Shown here: in pieces, positions 7,131 to 13,840 of the stretch
Position numbering within the stretch: the first letter of the stretch is position 1
How the letters are laid out: every line of letters starts with the position of its first letter
Program-made: the position numbers and the translations under genes
Assembly (NCBI GenBank): GCA_031284385.1
Contig: JAISZZ010000089.1
Location: forward strand, 1 to 16,631
Reading direction: 5' to 3'
From: Treponema sp.
Lineage (GTDB): Bacteria > Spirochaetota > Spirochaetia > Treponematales > Breznakiellaceae
Length of the DNA stretch: 16,631 nt
The notes under the pieces: generated by a model
Told to the model about the DNA's origin: nothing
Databases searched by the model: none
Seen by the model: only the letters and a program-made list of their open reading frames with translations

Positions 7131-7301
7131 GGACTTGTTCAAGAACCTTATTCGCAGTGGGGGTTTAATACCACGCCGCTCTGCGGCGGGGAGGTTCATT
7201 GGTTATCTCACAAGTCGCAGCAAAAATGCCGTGCAAAACGCTCTGCATTTTGCCGTTTTTAAGCGGAAGTTGTTCAAAAACTGAAGTTTTTGAACAACTC
7301 T
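7131..7301 (+). repeat. R2 repeat, copy 3 (complete, with an insertion)
   Basis: The most complete R2 copy: GGACTTGTTCAAGAACC at its left end, the ACAAGTCGCAGC and TTTTTAAGCGGAAGT core blocks, and a right end that is a perfect palindrome with 15-base arms AGTTGTTCAAAAACT (7268-7282) and its complement (7285-7299). Left and right ends match as imperfect terminal inverted repeats (about 13 of 15). It lies 57 bases upstream of livG. The right palindrome could terminate transcription on either strand. Confidence 0.85.
7151..7199 (+). repeat. 49-base insertion nested in R2 copy 3
   Basis: Comparison with copies 1 and 2 shows CCTTA...TGGTTATC interrupted by about 49 extra bases that contain GGGGGTTTAATACCACGCC and a GCCGC-TCT-GCGGC hairpin. 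The compact palindromic form suggests a second, smaller repeat type that inserted into R2. Exact borders are uncertain by a few bases. Confidence 0.6.
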
Positions 7302-7488
7302 GCTGTTTTTAACGCTTTGACTCTATATGATAATAAATTTACAGTGCTTTTGTAAAGACATAATTCACACTTCAACGCTTGCGCTTGCGCAAGCGCGGAT
7401 TATTTCCTTTGTATGCCTGTTTTACAGCGTGAGCATAAAGAAATACACGTTAAAACAAGGTTTCGGGAATTTAATTAGCGCTGTCGTA
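7302..7488. other. Intergenic spacer with a 16-base perfect palindrome
   Basis: No gene is seen. The only structure is GCGCTTGCGCAAGCGC at 7381-7396, a perfect palindrome that can fold as a 6-bp stem, with no T-run on either strand to make it a convincing terminator. Confidence 0.5.
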
Positions 7489-8661
7489 TCAGCCTTCCGG
7501 TGAAGGCTCAGGAACCCTAGGCTGTTCCATAACCGTAACTCTCGCCGTGGCGTAATAATTGCCATCCAATCCGCCATATCTTGACGGGGCGTTTGCCCGA
7601 ACAATAAGCGCATCCGCTGTTTCGGTTTTGTCTATAGTTAGAATGCCTTCAGGACTTATCACGGTACCTTTGACATGAGGTCTATCTATGCTCCATATCA
7701 CAGGCGGCCACTCCCACGGATACGCCTTCCCATCTTTTTTTTCCATCAGCGTACACGAAATACTACCGCCTTTTACAACGCTTGCCGGTTCGGTCGAAAT
7801 ATACAAATTATTTCCGGTAGGATGTTTTTCGTCTGCCTTGACTAAAAAAACTTTAAGCGAGCCGTACCTGCCGTCTTCCGCCGCCGCCCTGACCAATACA
7901 AACTCCCAATAACCGTAAAGAGTTTCCCGGCTTAAAACTTTGAGAACGCCGTTTTCGTTTATTGTAACGCTGCTCGAAGGATTAAAATCTATTGTCCAGT
8001 TTACCGGTGTTACCGGCTCGTTTGTCTCCGCGTCTACCGCGTTAAGGTTTACGGTAGAACCGTGCTTTACGATTATAAATTCCAACTCGGCATCCAAGCC
8101 TTCGTCGTAACCAAAGTCTTTGGCACTTATAAGGTCGGAGTTCTCAGGTATTACCGCTAAGCTTTTGCTTACCGTTACTCCCGCGGGAATGATTTCGAAA
8201 CAATCGATATTATCATAGGAAGAGTCGGCATCCTCTCCCCCTGTCGACCATACCTTTGAATATGGGTAATACTGAACAGTGTAAGACAACGATAATTCCC
8301 CATAGTAAATATTTCCTCCTTCAAGATATGAATAAAGCCCCTGCGCCGCTTCCGCTAGTCTTTCGTAATAATCTGGTATGGTGAATCCTTTTTCGCTCCC
8401 AAGTATAATCTCGCTGTTTTCCGATAGTTGGCCATTTTGAACAATACATCTAGTGATTGTGCTGACTGCTGGATAAAATTTAGATGTGAATACAAATGTA
8501 TAATTTTGCAGGTTTTGTTCGTTCCAAGCGGCACGGTTTTTGTCAAACGCCTCCTGATCAAATTCGAATATATAAGGCGGCGGCTCGCCTATAACAATTT
8601 TATCACATGAAATCAATAAAAATGCGGAAACCAATGAAGCAAGGATAAATCTGTTGTTCAT
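7489..8661 (-). CDS. Predicted lipoprotein with DUF6174-like and bacterial-Ig-like segments
   Basis: The product, 390 residues from the ATG at 8661, begins MNNRFILASLVSAFLLISCDK: a signal peptide with lipobox LISC (Cys19), so it is probably anchored to a membrane and faces the periplasm or surface. Residues about 40-110 (WNEQNLQNYTFVFTSKFYP...CIVQNGQ) resemble the small DUF6174-type domain, a weak match by eye. The remainder holds two stretches like bacterial Ig-like (BIG2) folds, each with an INENGVLKV or ISPEGILTI strand. AGAGGT lies just ahead of the ATG, and a TTGACA-17-TACACT promoter precedes it, so the longer start at 8736 is unlikely. The gene stands alone. Function unknown; adhesion or surface display is a guess. 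Confidence 0.85.
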   Translation of the reverse strand: MNNRFILASLVSAFLLISCDKIVIGEPPPYIFEFDQEAFDKNRAAWNEQNLQNYTFVFTSKFYPAVSTITRCIVQNGQLSENSEIILGSEKGFTIPDYYERLAEAAQGLYSYLEGGNIYYGELSLSYTVQYYPYSKVWSTGGEDADSSYDNIDCFEIIPAGVTVSKSLAVIPENSDLISAKDFGYDEGLDAELEFIIVKHGSTVNLNAVDAETNEPVTPVNWTIDFNPSSSVTINENGVLKVLSRETLYGYWEFVLVRAAAEDGRYGSLKVFLVKADEKHPTGNNLYISTEPASVVKGGSISCTLMEKKDGKAYPWEWPPVIWSIDRPHVKGTVISPEGILTIDKTETADALIVRANAPSRYGGLDGNYYATARVTVMEQPRVPEPSPEG

Positions 8662-8707
8662 AGCTGACCTCTTTGTTCTCCTTAGATATAGAAATTTATT
8701 TAGGGAT

Positions 8708-8736
8708 AGTGTAACCTTAGTCCGCGATTCTGTCAA
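8708..8736 (-). promoter_or_regulatory. Putative promoter of the Ig-like lipoprotein gene
   Basis: On the minus strand, TTGACA (8736-8731) and TACACT (8713-8708) are 17 bases apart. The predicted start near 8701 leaves a leader of about 40 bases with the AGAGGT ribosome binding site. Confidence 0.65.
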
Positions 8737-8862
8737 TAGAGATTGTCGCTAACCAGCGATTAGTTCATTCCGATAGTTTTACATTCATGGATACAGAGTT
8801 TTCATATTCAAATCCGTATAATCTGTGAACCTGCGGACAATTTCGCGGGGACACGTTTTGTG

Positions 8863-8989
8863 GGCGGCGGATTGGGGGGTGCTGGAAGACCCGCATAAGC
8901 CCGCAATGCGGGCGGCGCGGGGCTGGAAGCAGGGGGGCGCGAAACGCAAGCGGCTATATGCCGCCGGCAGTATGGAAATAGCGCCCCCC
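8863..8989 (-). repeat. R3 palindromic repeat, copy B
   Basis: Read on the minus strand it has GGGGGGCGCTATTTCCATAC, an inner GCGGC-ATATA-GCCGC hairpin, the matching GCGCCCCCC arm, then CCAGCC...GTCTTCCA...ACCCCCCAATCCGCC, in the same order as copy A. An extra CCCGCATTGCGGGC palindrome lies in its tail. The surrounding gene-free DNA (8737-8862 and 8990-9058) shows nothing else recognisable. Confidence 0.8.
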
Positions 8990-9058
8990 TTCATGAATTT
9001 CAGGTTCTATCATAGGAAGGTGGCCGTAAAATTGCTGTCGCTGCTTGTACTATCTCAA

Positions 9059-9075
9059 TTTAATCAGCGCTGCCC
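9059..9075 (-). repeat. Solo R1 end at the amidohydrolase stop codon
   Basis: The complement is GGGCAGCGCTGATTAAA, identical over 17 bases to 4414-4430. It encodes the last residues GQR and the TGA of the deacetylase-family gene. Confidence 0.75.
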
Positions 9076-10149
9076 AGCCGTTTTTAGGAAGTAATAGGGC
9101 GGCTCCCACGCGCGCTCACCGTAGCCGCCTGCCATTATCCACGCGGAGGGTATTTTTAGGCCGCGTAAAAAGTTAAATACCAACATATCGCGCTCAACGC
9201 ATTGCTCAAGGGTAAGGTGCAGCAACGCGCTCGATAATAGGCCGTCATGCTCGTAAGGATCCGCGCCGTCAACAACGATGGCCAGATCAGGCTTTGCGCC
9301 GGGCGGCGTGAGCTGCATTAGTTCGTTGAGGCCGGTTTCAAGGCGGCTTACATAAAAAGCGTCCTCTCCCTCCTCGATGGGGATTTCCACATCGGACGGA
9401 ATCAGCGGCGCATGACCCGGAACGGCGTTCCGCAAGGTTTCCGCGTCAAGCGGCCAGCCGCGAGCCATGTGTATAGAAAGGGTGATTATATCACACTTCG
9501 GTTCAAACGGCGCGGGATTAACGCCGTTCCTGATGAACGAAACCAGTTCCGCACTGCCGCAGCCCTTGTGAGCGTCAACATCAATTATCCAAATGATACG
9601 GGCATCGTTTTCCGCCTGCAATTTACGCGCCGCAATTATTATTTCATTTATTAAGCAGAAACCCGCGCCGGTATCGTAACGGGCGTGATGATTTCCACCG
9701 GCCAAAAAGTAGGAAAAATGCTGCTCATTTTTCAGTGCAAGAGCGCAGGTCAGATACGATCCCATGCACTGCGCGAGAATCTTGTCAAACAACTCCGGCA
9801 AAGGTCTAGTCGCCCTATCAGGCTCGTAACGGTTCGGTTTTCCGTCCGCGCCGATAAGTTCGTAAGCGTTAAGAAGTTCGTTAAGCAGCCCGCCATTGCC
9901 GGAAAACAGTGCGTTTACATATTTGCCGCTATGAACGCGCTCAATATCGGCGCGTGTTATTACGCCGTTTTTTTTCCCTAAAACGGAAAGCGCCGTTTTG
10001 ATGTCAAAAACAGGTCCCGGAAAAGCGCCTTCTTTGGATACGCCAGGATCGAGATGGTCAATAATTTTGTTTGCCCGCGATGCGGCAAGCGGTATCATTA
10101 TTCCGTAATTGGTAAAATCTGAAACTATAGAATCGTCAAAAATAATCAT
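9064..10149 (-). CDS. Histone deacetylase-family zinc amidohydrolase (AcuC / acetylpolyamine amidohydrolase-like)
   Basis: The protein, 361 residues from ATG 10149, belongs to the arginase/deacetylase fold. In order it shows GGNHHARYDTGAGFCLINE (151-169) with the active-site His154-His155 pair, DVDAHKGCGS (190-199) with zinc ligands Asp192 and His194, GADPYEHD (295-302) with the third ligand Asp297, and AGGYGERAW (340-348) with the transition-state Tyr343. All catalytic residues are therefore present. Bacterial members deacylate small amines, acetylated polyamines or lysines; the true substrate cannot be inferred. Its ATG overlaps the stop of the upstream lipoprotein gene as ATGA, the sign of coupled translation; a TTG at 10164 is a less likely start. 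Its last codons lie in a solo R1 end. Confidence 0.9.
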   Translation of the reverse strand: MIIFDDSIVSDFTNYGIMIPLAASRANKIIDHLDPGVSKEGAFPGPVFDIKTALSVLGKKNGVITRADIERVHSGKYVNALFSGNGGLLNELLNAYELIGADGKPNRYEPDRATRPLPELFDKILAQCMGSYLTCALALKNEQHFSYFLAGGNHHARYDTGAGFCLINEIIIAARKLQAENDARIIWIIDVDAHKGCGSAELVSFIRNGVNPAPFEPKCDIITLSIHMARGWPLDAETLRNAVPGHAPLIPSDVEIPIEEGEDAFYVSRLETGLNELMQLTPPGAKPDLAIVVDGADPYEHDGLLSSALLHLTLEQCVERDMLVFNFLRGLKIPSAWIMAGGYGERAWEPPYYFLKTAGQR

Positions 10150-11870
10150 GAGCGCACCCGCCAAACCCTGCCCGCGGCCAGTCCCCAGCGCTTCATCGCA
10201 TAATCGGAAAGCGCGATTGTCTCCCGCTTAAAACTTTCCGCAAGGCCCGGCCAATTCCCTGCCGCCTCGTCTCGAGGCGGCATCGTGGCGCGCCGCCAAG
10301 GACTTTTCTCGTACATCCGGTTCGCTAGATTCTCGCCGAAATACTTGCCGGAAGCGGAGACTCCCTGCTGTAAACAGTGAGCCATAAATTCGTTCAGCAC
10401 AAGAAATGAATCGTTAATGTCATACTGCTGAAAATCAAAATATGAAGTGATAAAACGTTTTGCCGCATTATCAAGATTATCCCAGCGCTGTTTGCAGAAT
10501 TCCCTAAAATCCGCGTCTATAAAAAATATTCCGTGAAACGCCTCGTGTGTCATAAAAAGAGCCCGTAAATAACCCTCCGATTCGCGCGATATTGAAATCA
10601 CAGCGCCGCCGCCGCCTGTAAAATTGCCGTCAATTTTTTTTATAATATTCGATTCGATAAGGATTGAGCGCAGAGCCAATTCTTCCGCGTTCAATGGAAA
10701 TGAGGATTTTTCCGCACCGTCAAAAAAACGCGCCAACGTTTCCGCGTTGTAATCGTGTGCATTCCAACCGTGCAGTTCCGCTATCTCATCATCACTTGCC
10801 AGCCTTCCCTTAAAGCCTTTTTTTTCGGCAAAGAACGCAATACGCTTAAAAAGTTTATCCTGAAAATCGTAGGACGACGTATCGAATATTAAAATATTAG
10901 GAAAACTTTCCCATCGAAAAATTTCAAACTCCTCGCCGCGCCACGCCTCTTTTGGGTACAACAGAACAAAGCCGGGGTCGGCGGTTATGGGCTCAAACTT
11001 TCCGGTATCCCGCGTCTCCGCCCCAAACTCATCTCCGCTGTCCATCTTAACAATCGCCGTGTCCGCGTACCCGTTTATTTGAACCGTTTCTTCGCCGGAT
11101 ATCAAAAAAGCGGCGGGTATGGTGAGGCTGTTATAGTCGTTGCCGCCCGTGTTTGCTATATAATAAAATGTATCGCCGCCGGCTGTTATTTCAGGCGCGT
11201 CTTTTATTCCGTCCATAAACAGCGTCCGCGCTCCGGTTAATTCGTAATTTTCATCGGGGCTAATCAATATCAATGCCGCGTCTTCCGTTTGACCGTATTC
11301 CCGTTTCACGAAAGGACTCGTCAAAACCGCGTCATTTTCCGCGTCAAACCCGTAAAAACGTTCCGTCATACGCAAGGTTTCCAAACGCAGTTTCACGTCT
11401 GGTTTTTTTACGCCTTTTATTTCAAACGAAATTTTTTTTATGCGGGCGGTTTGCAGCGGAATCGCGTATCGTATGCGCGGACTAGGTTTGTCAATGGCGA
11501 GAAAACTTAAATCGGCGGGCAGCGTCCAGCCTGAATCATCATCTATTTTTAATATTATTTGATATTTTTTACCAGCAGTTTTAGAATCCGCGCCGTTGGC
11601 AATATCCGCGCCCGCCGGCTCAATGCTTTCAAAACTATAATCTATTTCAAGCGAGCAGTTGCGCGGAACGCGGATGCTTTCTTGCAGCGAATAATAGTAG
11701 TGTTTCGTTTTTGACAAATCGAATGTGCCGGATAGTTTGTTTGAGGATGTGTATAACGGGTAGTGTTCTCCACTTGTTCCGTCAAAATAAAATTCAGCCT
11801 GCTTTTCCACAAAACAAGAATTGGCGGAAATTAAAATTGTGCAAAAAATAAAAATATATTTACCATTCAT
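10146..11870 (-). CDS. Predicted lipoprotein with a HEXXH zinc-metalloprotease motif
   Basis: The 574-residue product starts with a signal peptide ending in a lipobox-like SANSC (Cys19), so it is probably exported and lipid-anchored. The N-terminal 300 residues look beta-rich, without a recognised domain. The C-terminal part has THEAFHGIFF, a HEXXH motif at 442-446, followed about 48 residues later by LNEFMAHCLQ with Glu494, the spacing and NExxAH pattern expected for a gluzincin third zinc ligand. It is therefore likely a secreted metallopeptidase, but this is a motif-based inference and no named family is recognised. It is the middle gene of a three-gene minus-strand unit; its stop overlaps the start of the deacetylase-family gene. 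The ribosome binding site is weak. Confidence 0.82.
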   Translation of the reverse strand: MNGKYIFIFCTILISANSCFVEKQAEFYFDGTSGEHYPLYTSSNKLSGTFDLSKTKHYYYSLQESIRVPRNCSLEIDYSFESIEPAGADIANGADSKTAGKKYQIILKIDDDSGWTLPADLSFLAIDKPSPRIRYAIPLQTARIKKISFEIKGVKKPDVKLRLETLRMTERFYGFDAENDAVLTSPFVKREYGQTEDAALILISPDENYELTGARTLFMDGIKDAPEITAGGDTFYYIANTGGNDYNSLTIPAAFLISGEETVQINGYADTAIVKMDSGDEFGAETRDTGKFEPITADPGFVLLYPKEAWRGEEFEIFRWESFPNILIFDTSSYDFQDKLFKRIAFFAEKKGFKGRLASDDEIAELHGWNAHDYNAETLARFFDGAEKSSFPLNAEELALRSILIESNIIKKIDGNFTGGGGAVISISRESEGYLRALFMTHEAFHGIFFIDADFREFCKQRWDNLDNAAKRFITSYFDFQQYDINDSFLVLNEFMAHCLQQGVSASGKYFGENLANRMYEKSPWRRATMPPRDEAAGNWPGLAESFKRETIALSDYAMKRWGLAAGRVWRVRS

Positions 11871-11927
11871 TGTGGATCAACTCTCTTACATCATACGCCG
11901 TTAGAAACTTTCCAAGCAGACGCTAAA

Positions 11928-12683
11928 TTAAAGTATTATGACACCGCGCGCTATAAGCTGCGCCAAGGCATAACGCCGTTCCATTGTAATATCGTTTTCG
12001 CTGCGTAAAAACGTTTCCAATTGTGCACGGAAAGCGTCGTTTTTTACCGGCAGTTCCATAACTTGTTTGTAATATGCACGGTGGGACGGTTCAAAACGCC
12101 GGTTGATACAGAATAATGTAAGGCAGGCGGTTTTGATAAAACCGGACTCGGATATAAGGTAAAAAAAATCGTCTCCCTGAAATAACGCCGCGCCTAAATC
12201 GCTTAAAAAGTGTTCCATTTTTGATTGATTCGCCTGCCGCATCGCCGTCCAAAAACCACTGCCCAGCTTGTTTAGTCTGTCCCTTACCGTGTCAATCCAA
12301 CCGTTACGCGAAAAAAGAATGTCGCCGTTGCATAGGCGGTAAAAGCCGTATGTACCCGCGTCTTTAATAAGCCATAGCTGCTCATTATTTTTGGACGCGA
12401 TAGAAACAAGGTCTTCAATATTTTTTTTATGTTTGAATTCGATGCGTACCGGAAGGTCTCCGATCAAAAATCTGTCTTTGTTGCCGGAACTTTCAAACGC
12501 GCTTATGTCATCCCCGTAATGTTTCGCCCGCGCCGGAATTTCAGGAATTACTCCGTCATAAAAAACGTCAACGATGAGGGCAAAATACGGATCAAGCGTC
12601 TCTGGCAGAGCCGCTTCATTCAAACTTACGCACTCCACGCAATCCCACGATGAAAGCAGTTGTTTAAACCGCTCGGTAAGCAT
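11928..12683 (-). CDS. Conserved-looking protein of unknown function, possibly nucleotidyltransferase-related
   Basis: From the ATG at 12683 (AAGG five bases ahead) the product has 251 residues, with no signal peptide or membrane segment. The frame is open to 12854, but the upstream codons translate an R1 repeat and lie ahead of the TATAAT at 12708-12713, so they are probably not expressed; ATG 12701 is an alternative that would be nearly leaderless. The C-terminal region, ISESGFIKTACLTLFCINRR to LETFLRSE, resembles the helical tail that follows some nucleotidyltransferase domains (DUF4037-like). The usual GS...DxD catalytic motif is not seen in the N-terminal half, so enzymatic function is doubtful. 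It is the first gene of the unit with the metalloprotease-like lipoprotein, 57 bases upstream of it. Confidence 0.75.
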   Translation of the reverse strand: MLTERFKQLLSSWDCVECVSLNEAALPETLDPYFALIVDVFYDGVIPEIPARAKHYGDDISAFESSGNKDRFLIGDLPVRIEFKHKKNIEDLVSIASKNNEQLWLIKDAGTYGFYRLCNGDILFSRNGWIDTVRDRLNKLGSGFWTAMRQANQSKMEHFLSDLGAALFQGDDFFYLISESGFIKTACLTLFCINRRFEPSHRAYYKQVMELPVKNDAFRAQLETFLRSENDITMERRYALAQLIARGVIIL

Positions 12684-12707
12684 CTTCGCCTTATACTTCA
12701 TAAACGT

Positions 12708-12737
12708 ATTATAAAGCCGCCTCGCATCCAGTTTCAA
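12708..12737 (-). promoter_or_regulatory. Putative promoter of the three-gene minus-strand unit
   Basis: On the minus strand TTGAAA (12737-12732) and a perfect TATAAT (12713-12708) are 18 bases apart. Transcription would begin near 12701, supporting the ATG at 12683 as start of the first gene. Confidence 0.65.
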
Positions 12738-12796
12738 GCCGCCGCAGTGAGACATCGAAAATGTAAACCAAATCGACATACTTCCGGGAGAAACCG

Positions 12797-12894
12797 GAGG
12801 GCAATGGCTGATGCGCCAACTTAAAGTTGGCCGCCAACTAAGTTGGCGCGCCAACTAAGTTGGCGCGACTTCAAGTCAATCAGTGCTTCACTAG
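12797..12894. repeat. R1-related repeat with triplicated inner hairpin
   Basis: The left arm GAGGGCAATGGCTGATGCGCCAAC and right arm AATCAGTGCTTCACTA are diverged R1 ends. Between them the inner hairpin is expanded: one imperfect unit at 12814-12831 and two identical tandem 17-base palindromes CGCCAACTAAGTTGGCG at 12832-12848 and 12849-12865. The amplification of just the hairpin suggests slippage or a role for it. Confidence 0.75.
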
Positions 12895-12917
12895 AGCTTC
12901 AGTGATTCTTAATATGA

Positions 12918-13008
12918 GAGGGGGGACGATTTCCATACCTTTTCCGGCATATAGCCACTTTTTCGTCCGTCCCCCCTACGGTCGCACTACGTTGCGCCCT
13001 ACCCCCCG
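12918..13008 (+). repeat. R3 palindromic repeat, copy C (diverged)
   Basis: GGGGGGACGATTTCCATACC, CGGCATATAGCC and GTCCCCCCTA follow the R3 order, with the outer arms changed together (GGGGGGAC / GTCCCCCC), and a CTACCCCCCGG tail follows. The paired change in the arms keeps the stem intact. Confidence 0.65.
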
Positions 13009-13014
13009 GAATGG

Positions 13015-13066
13015 GTCCGCGAATTACGCGAAGTAACGCGAAGTAACGCGAATTAAGTTGACGTTA
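13015..13066. repeat. 10-base direct repeats inside an inverted repeat
   Basis: GTCCGCGAA at 13015-13023 and its complement TTCGCGGAC at 13058-13066 enclose tandem 10-base units (GAATTACGCG, AAGTAACGCG, AAGTAACGCG, AATT). The 10-base period matches a DNA helical turn, as in iterated binding sites. It lies about 80 bases upstream of the tmRNA promoter. No known operator is recognised. Confidence 0.6.
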
Positions 13067-13093
13067 CTTCGCGGACACTATTCAGGAGGATGG

Positions 13094-13116
13094 TCAGGCC
13101 CCGGTGACCTGATTTT
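13094..13116 (+). terminator. Weak hairpin plus T-run ahead of ssrA
   Basis: TCAGG (13094-13098) pairs with CCTGA (13108-13112), followed by TTTT. The stem is short, so it may be a terminator remnant insulating ssrA or chance. Confidence 0.3.
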
Positions 13117-13148
13117 GCCCTAGATTAATTATTAGGCAATGCGGGCGC

Positions 13149-13178
13149 TTGACACTTTTCAAAGATTCCGGTTATGCT
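13149..13178 (+). promoter_or_regulatory. Putative ssrA promoter
   Basis: A consensus TTGACA at 13149-13154 and TATGCT at 13173-13178 are 18 bases apart. Transcription would start about 30 bases before the mature tmRNA, leaving a 5' leader for RNase P to remove. Confidence 0.65.
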
Positions 13179-13217
13179 TATAACATTGTAAAACCACGCC
13201 AAGCGGCGTGGCGCTTC

Positions 13218-13580
13218 GGGGGTGCACCGGTTTCGACTGGTACGGCTCGGGGTGCGGGTTGCAGGTGGAGGCGGACTAGTTCCGGGCCAACTCCTAAAAT
13301 AGGCCAAAAAATTTGATTGCCAATAATGACAATTACAACGACTACGCTTTAGCTGCGTAATCGCGTGGCACCGCTCCGCCGCCTTGAGGGACGGTTTGCC
13401 GCGATGCAATCAGGGCTGGTCAAATAAGGTTTCCGGGCCTTATGCGATAAGATATTCCCGGAATACGGGCACTCCGCCTGCCGCGAAGCAAAGAGTGTCC
13501 CGACAATTTAATGCGTGGCTAAACCTGTAGATATTCGTATTTCGCGTATTAGGACGCGGGTTCGACTCCCGCCATCTCCA
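13218..13580 (+). ncRNA. ssrA: Transfer-messenger RNA
   Basis: tmRNA rescues stalled ribosomes by acting first as alanyl-tRNA and then as a short message that tags the unfinished protein for proteolysis. The 5' GGGGGTG (13218-13224) pairs with CATCTCC (13573-13579) as the acceptor stem; the typical TTTCGACTGG follows the 5' strand. The T-arm is GCGGG (13556-13560), loop TTCGACT, CCCGC (13568-13572). The resume frame starts at GCC 13319 and reads ANNDNYNDYALAA, stopping with TAA at 13358-13360; the YALAA end is the ClpXP/ClpAP-type degradation signal and resembles known Treponema tags. CCA is not encoded: TGG follows the discriminator A13580, so CCA must be added after processing. Confidence 0.97.
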
Positions 13581-13644
13581 TGGAAGGTTGTTAATAGAGT
13601 TGATGGGCGGTTTAATCCGCGAGGCACCAAGATTTGGCAAAAAC

Positions 13645-13668
13645 ATGATGACGGTTCGTCCATTTTTT
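13645..13668 (+). terminator. Probable intrinsic terminator of ssrA
   Basis: GACG-GTT-CGTC (13650-13660), extended by ATG/CAT with a two-base bulge, is directly followed by six T residues. It lies 65 bases after the mature tmRNA end. Confidence 0.55.
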
Positions 13669-13671
13669 GCT

Positions 13672-13707
13672 GATGCTGTTTCAAATCAAAAGTTTTGAAA
13701 CAGCATC
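13672..13707. repeat. Perfect 14-bp inverted repeat just upstream of the rpsL promoter
   Basis: GATGCTGTTTCAAA at 13672-13685 and its exact complement at 13694-13707 flank 8 bases. No T-run follows on the plus strand, so it is not an obvious terminator for ssrA. It sits nine bases ahead of the -35 box of rpsL, where a regulator could bind. Confidence 0.6.
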
Positions 13708-13715
13708 TCGAGCTA

Positions 13716-13744
13716 TTGACATTTTTTTTTTTACTTTTTAGACT
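13716..13744 (+). promoter_or_regulatory. Putative rpsL-rpsG promoter with T-rich spacer
   Basis: TTGACA (13716-13721) and TAGACT (13739-13744) are 17 bases apart, and the spacer is almost all T. The expected start near 13751 gives a leader of about 90 bases before rpsL. Confidence 0.65.
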
Positions 13745-13840
13745 TGAATAGTTTTAATTGATTGTGTTACAAAATTTGAAACTGGCTAGACAGATAGTAA
13801 CGTTGTAAGTTTAACGTTTTAGAGGAGTGTTTTTTTATAC

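Noticed and set aside
7381..7396. GCGCTTGCGCAAGCGC as a terminator
   Set aside because: No T-run follows on either strand, and the position relative to the gene ends is not compelling.
13125..13646. Minus-strand open frames across the tmRNA gene
   Set aside because: The region is explained by tmRNA with acceptor stem, T-arm and tag; the frames have no support.
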